NCBI RefSeq assembly: GCF_900107215.1
Contig: NZ_FNPD01000010.1
Coordinates: 1-64,000 of the forward strand
Length of the DNA stretch: 64,000 nucleotides
Direction of reading: 5' to 3'
Source of the DNA: Acetomicrobium thermoterrenum DSM 13490
Lineage (GTDB): Bacteria; Synergistota; Synergistia; Synergistales; Acetomicrobiaceae
The position numbers and the translations under genes were made by a program. Of the stretch, positions 58,409 through 64,000 are shown one piece after another; the first letter of the stretch is position 1; the number at the start of each line of letters is the position of its first letter. The notes beneath the pieces are model-generated. The model saw only the letters and a list, made by a program, of their open reading frames with translations. It was not told where the DNA came from and made no database searches.

Positions 58409-60271
58409 ATGTTCTTTGCCATGAGGATCGAAAGAGCTTTCTTTATTAAAGCTGCAATTTTGCTTTCTATAATGCTTTTTTTCTTTGCAGCTCCTGCCGT
58501 AGCCTTTGCGGGAGACGAGGAGAATTTGAAGCTTATTCGGGATTATGTCAAGCAGGTTCCTCCTCTGACTGCTTACGGCAAAGATACCAGGGCAATGGTA
58601 TGGCAGAGAAGCTACGAGTATAAACTGCTTGCCGACGGAAGCATGCTGGTCCGGACAAAATGGCTCATATACTCTGAGTCCCCGCTATCGGAAAGCTGGA
58701 GAAATTGGAAGTTTCCCTTCGTTGGCGACGAAAGGGTAACGATCGATGAGGCCAAGATTTACGATCCCCTTAGCTTCGAACTCTATGCCCCTTTGTCCCC
58801 GAAAAAGGTAGAAAGTGGGGGCTTGTCCTGGTACGAGGTAAACGTCCCTCTTTTGGACGTCCCAAACGTTTTGGTCATTTCCTACCAAAAGGAATACCCT
58901 GGCAGATGGAACGTCGATGATGCAATACCCATAGGGCTCGATCTTCCGCAATGGAGGGTCGAAATAGCGGTATCCGTTCCCCACGGCTCCAGCTTGACAT
59001 GGACAATGCCTAAGGATCGACAAGTTTCCCATAGACTTGCAAGAGGAGTGGAAGACACGTATATCTGGGAATTTATAAACCAATTCCCTCAAGGGGTAAA
59101 TGCACTGGAAGAAGGAAACGATAACTTTCTCGTCTTCAGTATGCGTAGCGGTTGGCTCAACGCTATTAAGCCGCTTGAGGATTGGGCATCGGGCTTGAAG
59201 TCAATTGTTCCTGAAGCTGTCGGGAAATTTATTGGCAACAACAAACAGAGCGCTGGCACAGAGATATTACAATGGGTTGGAAGAGAAGATCTTTTGCTGC
59301 AGGATTTCAAAATGTCCGATGTAAGAAGGAGCCCTGAAGCTATCCCCGGGGAAGGTCCCTGGACGCCATGGGAAAGGACAGTTCTTACAGCCCATTGGCT
59401 TTCCATGGCGGGTTGGGATGTGCGAATCAATTGGCTGCCCTTCGTCGTTCCCGAAGAAGACGTCCCTGGAACGCCGAAAATGATATCTCGTCCAATTCTG
59501 GAAGCTAGAACTCCCGGAAGTAGCATCTATAGGATTTATGATTTGAGATCTCCCATGACAGGAGGTGCCACAGTACCAGATTCTCTGTGGGGAGAGACTC
59601 TTTGCTTCTACGATGGCAATGGCGTGCAGTTGAAACAAATCGATCGCGGAAGCGTCGGCGATCATCGATTGCGAGTAAAATGGAATCTGGAATTGACAGA
59701 ATTGGGAGAGGCCAAAGGTACGCTTGAATTGAACCTCAACGGGGGCTGGCCTTACGTCGTATTTGGTGGGCAAAGTCCCTTTTTAGACCTGTCGTCTTCC
59801 ATGCGCGTCTACCCGACTCAAATCGTGGTGAGGTGGAACGAGGGGGAGATATCGGAAAGACAGGGGGGCGTGAGGATTGTGTATCCCGTATCGGGTATAT
59901 TGGGAATTCCCAGCGACAGCCAGATGCTTTTGAGGTTCCCGATGACGGCCTTCAATTTTCTCGAAGCCTTGGGTTCAATGGATGTAGGGTCGAAATTGAA
60001 GTTCCCCTTCTTGGTCGAAGGCATTGTGACGCTTAGATTGCCCCAGGGTTTTGAGGCCTTCTCGATGCCTTCGTTGCAGTCTAAAAAAGACGGCAAAATT
60101 CAATGGGAACAGAAAATCGACAAAAGAAGTCGTGGTAGAATTGTGGAGGCTAACTGGCGTTTATTGGTGAATGAAACATCCATAAACGAAGAAACTTTTT
60201 TGACATTGCGTGCAGGCTTTAAAGCCTTGCAACAGTGGAACAATTTGGCTATTCCTATCCGCAAGAAATGA
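58409..60271 (+). CDS. unknown exported protein, possibly DUF3857/transglutaminase-related
   Basis: The 620-residue protein has a signal peptide ('AAILLSIMLFFFAAPAVAFA'). Residues about 60-260 resemble the DUF3857 beta domain ('KLLADGSMLVRTKWLIY', 'YEVNVPLLDVPNVLVISYQ'). A helical middle with 'TVLTAHWLSMAGWDVRINWL' recalls the transglutaminase-like fold, but without the catalytic Cys-His-Asp. The C-terminal 200 residues are beta-rich. The DUF3857 assignment is tentative. It follows secA by 3 bases, with GGAAGGA about 12 bases before the ATG, and probably shares its transcript with argS 15 bases on. Confidence 0.7.
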   Translation: MFFAMRIERAFFIKAAILLSIMLFFFAAPAVAFAGDEENLKLIRDYVKQVPPLTAYGKDTRAMVWQRSYEYKLLADGSMLVRTKWLIYSESPLSESWRNWKFPFVGDERVTIDEAKIYDPLSFELYAPLSPKKVESGGLSWYEVNVPLLDVPNVLVISYQKEYPGRWNVDDAIPIGLDLPQWRVEIAVSVPHGSSLTWTMPKDRQVSHRLARGVEDTYIWEFINQFPQGVNALEEGNDNFLVFSMRSGWLNAIKPLEDWASGLKSIVPEAVGKFIGNNKQSAGTEILQWVGREDLLLQDFKMSDVRRSPEAIPGEGPWTPWERTVLTAHWLSMAGWDVRINWLPFVVPEEDVPGTPKMISRPILEARTPGSSIYRIYDLRSPMTGGATVPDSLWGETLCFYDGNGVQLKQIDRGSVGDHRLRVKWNLELTELGEAKGTLELNLNGGWPYVVFGGQSPFLDLSSSMRVYPTQIVVRWNEGEISERQGGVRIVYPVSGILGIPSDSQMLLRFPMTAFNFLEALGSMDVGSKLKFPFLVEGIVTLRLPQGFEAFSMPSLQSKKDGKIQWEQKIDKRSRGRIVEANWRLLVNETSINEETFLTLRAGFKALQQWNNLAIPIRKK

Positions 60272-60286
60272 TGGAGGGTTGGTTTT

Positions 60287-61963
60287 ATGATTGACGTAGA
60301 ATCCCACATTAAGGACCTTTTGAATGATGCCATAATTTCGGCTGCGAAAGACGAAAACCTAGTTTACCCTGAGGACCTGGAGATAATCATAGAAAGGCCT
60401 CGTCGCGAAAATCAAGGCGATTACGCCACAAATGTAGCTATGCTTATGGCTCGCCACTGGGAAATGAAGCCGAGGGACATCGCTCAAGTAATCATTTCCC
60501 ATTTAAAGAAAAGCGAATACGTGGAAAAGGTCGAAGTAGCAGGACCGGGTTTCATAAATTTCTTCCTGTCGGACCTTTGGATGTCAGAGCTTATCAGGGA
60601 AATAATCGCTAAAGGGGAAGACTACGGCAAAAGGGACTTGGGGGAGGGGAAGCGTGCTCAAATCGAATTTGTCAGCGCAAATCCAACGGGACCTTTGCAC
60701 ATAGGCCACGGCCGCGGAGCTGCCGTGGGAGATGTTATGGCCAACATACTTTCCTTTGCTGGATGGCATGTGGAAAGGGAATATTACATTAACGATGCCG
60801 GTCTTCAAATGAAGTTGCTCGGGAGATCGGTTCAGGCCCGTTACTTTGAGTTGCTTGGGAGGTCGGAGGCTGCCCCCTTCCCTGAGGACGGGTACAAAGG
60901 GGACTATATTTACGAGATAGCTCAGGAGATCATAGACAGAGAAGGAGATAAATTTCTAGACCTGTCCATCGAAGAGACATTGGATTATTTTAAGGATTAT
61001 GCCGTGAAGGTGATCTTAAATGGAATTAAGAAGGACCTGGAGGACTTTAGAGTACTTTTCGACGTTTGGTTTTCCGAAAAAACGCTTCATGAACGGGGCC
61101 TCATTCGCGAAATGGTCGATTTTTTGATGAAACGGGGGCTTGCCTATGAAAAAGAGGGGGCCATATGGTATAGATCGACTCAATTTGGCGATGAGAAAGA
61201 TAGGGTGCTGATCAGGTCAAACGGAGAACCTACGTATTTTGCTTCCGATGTCGCTTATCATAAGGATAAATTCGACAGAGGATTTGATCTTGTCATCGAC
61301 GTATGGGGCGCGGATCACCACGGATATGTTCCGCGCATGAAAGCTGCAGTTCAGGCCCTGGGAAGATCGCCTGATGACCTTCAAGTTTTATTAATACAAT
61401 TCGTTAGTTTAATTAAACAGGGCATGATGGTCTCCATGTCCACCAGAGCGGGGGAGTTCGTAACCCTCCGGGAGATGATGGATGAAGTGGGAGTAGATGC
61501 GATGCGATATTTCTTCCTGATGAGGAAGTGCGATTCCCATCTCGATTTCGATATAGATTTGGCGAAGAGCACTTCGACGGATAACCCCGTCTATTACGTC
61601 CAATACGCCAGTGCCAGGTTGCACAGCATATTTAAAGAGGCGTCCTCTAGAGGCATAAAGTTACCTACACCGGAGAAAGTCGACATCTCTTTATTGAAGA
61701 CGGAGGAGGAAAAAGCCCTAATTAAATGTCTTGGCAAATTTCCCGAGGAAGTTGCCAAGGCGGCAAAGGAACTTTCACCTCACTTGATCGTTTTTTACGC
61801 CTATGAATTGGCTAAAGTCTTTCATTCTTTTTATAACGCCCACAGGGTTTTGGGCGAGGAAAAATCTTTGTCGGATGCCAGGCTGATTTTGGTGCGTGCA
61901 GTACAGGTAGTGTTGCTGAATGTCTTGGGGTTGCTAAAAATTAACGCTCCGGAAGTGATGTAA
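60287..61963 (+). CDS. argS: ArgS, arginyl-tRNA synthetase
   Basis: The 558-residue class I synthetase has the N-terminal tRNA-binding domain (about 1-110, 'PRRENQGDYATNVAMLMA'), HIGH motif 'NPTGPLHIGHGRGAAVGD', 'VWGADHHGYVPRMKAA', a KMSK-equivalent 'VSMSTRAGEFVTL', and the DALR anticodon domain ('YVQYASARLHSI', 'FYNAHRVLG'). Its last codon abuts the next gene. Confidence 0.97.
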   Translation: MIDVESHIKDLLNDAIISAAKDENLVYPEDLEIIIERPRRENQGDYATNVAMLMARHWEMKPRDIAQVIISHLKKSEYVEKVEVAGPGFINFFLSDLWMSELIREIIAKGEDYGKRDLGEGKRAQIEFVSANPTGPLHIGHGRGAAVGDVMANILSFAGWHVEREYYINDAGLQMKLLGRSVQARYFELLGRSEAAPFPEDGYKGDYIYEIAQEIIDREGDKFLDLSIEETLDYFKDYAVKVILNGIKKDLEDFRVLFDVWFSEKTLHERGLIREMVDFLMKRGLAYEKEGAIWYRSTQFGDEKDRVLIRSNGEPTYFASDVAYHKDKFDRGFDLVIDVWGADHHGYVPRMKAAVQALGRSPDDLQVLLIQFVSLIKQGMMVSMSTRAGEFVTLREMMDEVGVDAMRYFFLMRKCDSHLDFDIDLAKSTSTDNPVYYVQYASARLHSIFKEASSRGIKLPTPEKVDISLLKTEEEKALIKCLGKFPEEVAKAAKELSPHLIVFYAYELAKVFHSFYNAHRVLGEEKSLSDARLILVRAVQVVLLNVLGLLKINAPEVM

Positions 61964-62266
61964 GTGCCGAGGCTTAGGTGGATAGTTGTTTCTCTTTGTT
62001 CAATTCTCCTGTTTTTAATGCTCTTTAACGGTTACCTGCGGGAGCTTAAAAAGTTGAACGAGCTATCCAACCGCATAGACGAGCACGTTCAAACCCTGGT
62101 AAGGTTGAAGCTGGATATCGAGGATAAAAACGAGAAAATAAACTATTACAATACTCCCGATGGAATTGCCAAGTTGGCGCGACAGGAGTTCAATCTCGTG
62201 CTTCCTGGAGAAAAGATCTATATTTTAGAATATTATACTACCGAGGAAGGACCTCAAAAAAAATAA
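61964..62266 (+). CDS. FtsB/DivIC-like septum formation protein
   Basis: The 100-residue protein has one membrane helix ('WIVVSLCSILLFLMLFNGYL', 20 residues), a coiled coil to about residue 70 and the conserved tail 'IAKLARQEFNLVLPGEKIYI', all as in FtsB/DivIC proteins of the division machinery. GTG 61964 directly follows the argS stop with no gap, so translation is coupled. Confidence 0.85.
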   Translation: MPRLRWIVVSLCSILLFLMLFNGYLRELKKLNELSNRIDEHVQTLVRLKLDIEDKNEKINYYNTPDGIAKLARQEFNLVLPGEKIYILEYYTTEEGPQKK

Positions 62267-62298
62267 CAGCAATCCCTTTGGTCTGTTTAGAAGAGATG

Positions 62299-62327
62299 TT
62301 GTTAAATTTCGCGTTTCTGTTTATAAT
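62299..62327 (+). promoter_or_regulatory. promoter of the rpsF-ssb-rpsR operon
   Basis: TTGTTA at 62299-62304 is followed after exactly 17 bases by TATAAT at 62322-62327, 74 bases before rpsF. The leader contains a CCCC/GGGG hairpin (about 62351-62369). Confidence 0.8.
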
Positions 62328-62401
62328 GCTTTGTCGTTGGTGTATCCCTGTCCCCTTTTCGGTGAGGGGATCTTTTAAGGCCAAAGGGAGGAGGTGTAGA
62401 A

Positions 62402-62686
62402 ATGCGACCCTATGAATTAATGGTGCTCATTCATCCCGATGTCGAAGAAGTCAAGGCTCAGGTCGATGAAATTTCCGAGGTAATCAAAGGTTTGGGCGGA
62501 GAGTTCCACAAATCCGACATATGGGGCAAGAGGAGGCTGGCCTATCCTGTGGAAAAACAGGTGGAAGGTTATTATGCTTTGATCGAATTTGACCTGGAGC
62601 CTTCTCAAATAGGTGAAGTCGATCGCTTGCTGAAATTGCGCGATCAGGTCTTGAGGCATTTGATTGTTCGTCTCGACGAGAAGTAG
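62402..62686 (+). CDS. rpsF: ribosomal protein S6
   Basis: The 94-residue protein has 'YELMVLIHPDVEE' and 'DIWGKRRLAYPVEKQVEGYY' (20 residues) with the RNA-binding face of S6. It pairs with S18 on the small subunit. GGGAGGAGGTG precedes the ATG. rpsF-ssb-rpsR is the classical order. Confidence 0.97.
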   Translation: MRPYELMVLIHPDVEEVKAQVDEISEVIKGLGGEFHKSDIWGKRRLAYPVEKQVEGYYALIEFDLEPSQIGEVDRLLKLRDQVLRHLIVRLDEK

Positions 62687-62698
62687 GAGAAGGTTAAG

Positions 62699-63178
62699 AT
62701 GGTTAGAGGATATAACAGGATTATATTGATGGGCAATCTCGCACGCGATCCCGAGATGAGGTATACGGCCTCGAAACAGGCAGTAGCAAGGCTGACCGTC
62801 GCTGTGGGGCGTACCTGGAGGGATCACGAAGGCAATCAGCAGGAGCATACCGATTTCATCCCTGTAGTTGTCTGGGGAAATCAGGCAGAAAATTGCGAGA
62901 AATACCTGCGAAAGGGTCGCCCAATATTGGTTGAGGGCAGGCTTCAGATCAGAAATTACGAGACCCAGGGTGGGGATAAGCGCTGGGTTACCGAAGTGGT
63001 GGCCCAAAACGTAGTCTTTCTCGGCAGCGGCTCTCGCGATTCACAAGTTAGCAGTTTCAAAGGATATCAGGAACCCTCTTCTACTATCGGAAGCCTGAGG
63101 GACGAATTTCCCGACGAATTTCCAACTGACATATCGGAGATGGAGGATGGCGGAGAAGAGGCCGATATCCCGTTCTAG
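62699..63178 (+). CDS. ssb: single-stranded DNA-binding protein
   Basis: The 159-residue protein has the OB fold ('NRIILMGNLARDPEMRYT', 'VARLTVAVGRTW', 'RPILVEGRLQIRNYE') and the acidic tail ending 'EEADIPF', which recruits partner proteins. It sits between rpsF and rpsR. Confidence 0.96.
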   Translation: MVRGYNRIILMGNLARDPEMRYTASKQAVARLTVAVGRTWRDHEGNQQEHTDFIPVVVWGNQAENCEKYLRKGRPILVEGRLQIRNYETQGGDKRWVTEVVAQNVVFLGSGSRDSQVSSFKGYQEPSSTIGSLRDEFPDEFPTDISEMEDGGEEADIPF

Positions 63179-63208
63179 TTTATTTATTGAAGAAGGAGGT
63201 CGATAGCC

Positions 63209-63439
63209 ATGGCGGATTTTAAACGTCGCAAACGTCGCCCAAAGGTATGTACCTTTTGCTCGAACAAGATAGAATATGTTGACTATAAAAATGTTGAGCA
63301 GCTTAAGAGATTCCTGACTGAAAGAGGCAAAATATTGCCCCATAGAGTCACGGGAAATTGCGCCAAACATCAAAGACAACTTGCCAGAGCCATTAAGAGA
63401 GCCAGGTTTATGGCTCTGTTGCCCTTCACTGTGGAATAG
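63209..63439 (+). CDS. rpsR: ribosomal protein S18
   Basis: The 76-residue protein has '[19 protein letters not shown]' and '[20 protein letters not shown]' (20 residues), the S18 signature, including three Cys of a zinc-binding (C+) form. GAAGGAGGT precedes the ATG. A strong terminator follows. Confidence 0.97.
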   Translation: MADFKRRKRRPKVCTFCSNKIEYVDYKNVEQLKRFLTERGKILPHRVTGNCAKHQRQLARAIKRARFMALLPFTVE

Positions 63440-63468
63440 CGTCGTATTAACGTTTATTGATATACTTT

Positions 63469-63498
63469 GGGGAGAGAATACGCTCTCCCCCTTTTTTT
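63469..63498 (+). terminator. terminator after rpsR
   Basis: An 8-bp GC-rich stem (GGGGAGAG with CTCTCCCC) and a six-base loop are followed by seven Ts. Confidence 0.9.
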
Positions 63499-63514
63499 AC
63501 CGGGAGGTATTTTA

Positions 63515-64000
63515 ATGCAAGATACTCGAAGTCTAGTCGAGTCATCTCTGTTGGTGGCGCTATCGGTCGTACTTTTTATGGCAAGCCACTTCTTGCCCCT
63601 GGTGGGCATTGTAATTTCCTTCTTCTGTCCTGTGCCTCTTGTGATCTTGGGGCTAAAAGTCCCCGTCGAGAAGGCGCTGTTGGGAGCTTTTGTCGCCGCT
63701 GTATTGATCACAATGTTCATGGGACTGTTAGGAGGGGTCTTCTTTCTATTCGGTTTTGCCATAATGGGCGTTGCTCTTGGTATGTTTGGTCGGCGTATTC
63801 AAAAGGCATCTGATATTATCTTTTACGGATTTCTCGTTTCGCTGTCTTGCAAACTGGTCCTTATGGCATTGGTAAAGCTTCTGACGGGAATCAACCCCTT
63901 TGCGATAGATCCCGATCTTCTCACGAAAAGCCTGGATAACGCTTTAGCGGTCTTTTCCGATGGCTACGGAGAGACCTTTTTGGAAAGCATGAAGGCACAA
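63515..64000 (+). CDS. YybS-like DUF2232 membrane protein, N-terminal part
   Basis: The frame is open to the end of the window (162 codons), so the gene is cut. It encodes several membrane helices, starting 'SLLVALSVVLFMASHFLPLV', then 'LGAFVAAVLITMFMGLLGG' and 'FYGFLVSLSCKLVLMALV'. The hydrophobic pattern and the position after rpsR match YybS/DUF2232 proteins, which in Bacillus lie between rpsR and gdpP-rplI. The function is unknown. GGGAGGT lies six bases before the ATG. Confidence 0.75.
   Translation, partial: MQDTRSLVESSLLVALSVVLFMASHFLPLVGIVISFFCPVPLVILGLKVPVEKALLGAFVAAVLITMFMGLLGGVFFLFGFAIMGVALGMFGRRIQKASDIIFYGFLVSLSCKLVLMALVKLLTGINPFAIDPDLLTKSLDNALAVFSDGYGETFLESMKAQ

Noticed and set aside
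62340-62390. S6:S18-binding leader before rpsF
   Set aside because: A CCCC/GGGG hairpin is present, but the CCG-containing bulge that marks the known leader is not evident.
1-64000. CRISPR array, prophage or defence island
   Set aside because: No regularly spaced repeats, cas genes, phage structural genes or restriction genes were seen.

Overview
The window looks like chromosome of a diderm, anaerobic, probably thermophilic bacterium, most likely a member of the Synergistota (Acetomicrobium/Anaerobaculum-like). This is inferred from gene content, not from a database search. The diderm evidence is BamA, a complete lipid A pathway, the Kdo pathway and MsbA. Anaerobic life fits an oxygen-sensitive NrdD/NrdG ribonucleotide reductase with no aerobic one in view. 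Thermophily is suggested by a BpsA-type branched-polyamine synthase. Firmicute-like traits also fit the phylum: HrcA/CIRCE control of dnaK, frequent TTG starts and strong GGAGG ribosome binding sites.

Layout: 1-300 is the tail of an ISL3-type insertion sequence. 382-651 holds three CCA-encoding tRNAs (Lys, Glu, Thr). 696-1187 is a fliW gene broken by an in-frame amber codon. 1.3-3.2 kb carries a histidine phosphatase, a short sigma factor and a membrane protein. 3.2-15.9 kb is one long plus-strand envelope operon: bamA, an unknown envelope protein, lpxD, lpxC, fabZ, lpxA, kdsC, an LptF/LptG permease, lpxI, lpxB, an LpxB-like paralogue and msbA. After a convergent Na/Pi-cotransporter gene, 17.7-26.2 kb continues with an LpxK-glycosyltransferase fusion, kdsB, kdsA, kdsD, waaA, kdnB and kdnA. 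26.3-34.5 kb mixes rimI, cstA, an ArsA-like ATPase, a zinc ribbon, DUF554, folP-folK and a second phosphatase. 34.6-39.4 kb is the CIRCE-controlled hrcA-grpE-dnaK-dnaJ operon. 39.5-44.2 kb has prmA, rsmE, mtaB, bpsA, an Hsp70 remnant, a HIT gene and rpsU. 44.4-48.9 kb has nrdR-nrdD-nrdG and a KBL/AONS-type enzyme. 49.1-53.8 kb is a complete branched-chain amino acid ABC transporter. 53.8-64 kb has pgsA, an M20 peptidase, secA, an unknown exported protein, argS, an FtsB-like gene, rpsF-ssb-rpsR and the start of a YybS-like gene.

How the genes work together: the two envelope blocks encode lipid A synthesis from UDP-GlcNAc (LpxA, LpxC, LpxD, LpxI, LpxB, LpxK), Kdo synthesis and transfer (KdsD, KdsA, KdsC, KdsB, WaaA) and export (MsbA, LptF/G). 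KdnA and KdnB imply that Kdo is converted to 8-amino-3,8-dideoxy-Kdo before transfer. Two additional LpxB-like GT-B proteins, one of them fused to LpxK, suggest lipid A or core chemistry that does not match the textbook pathway. This is the strongest candidate for undescribed biology here. No CRISPR array, prophage or defence island was seen.
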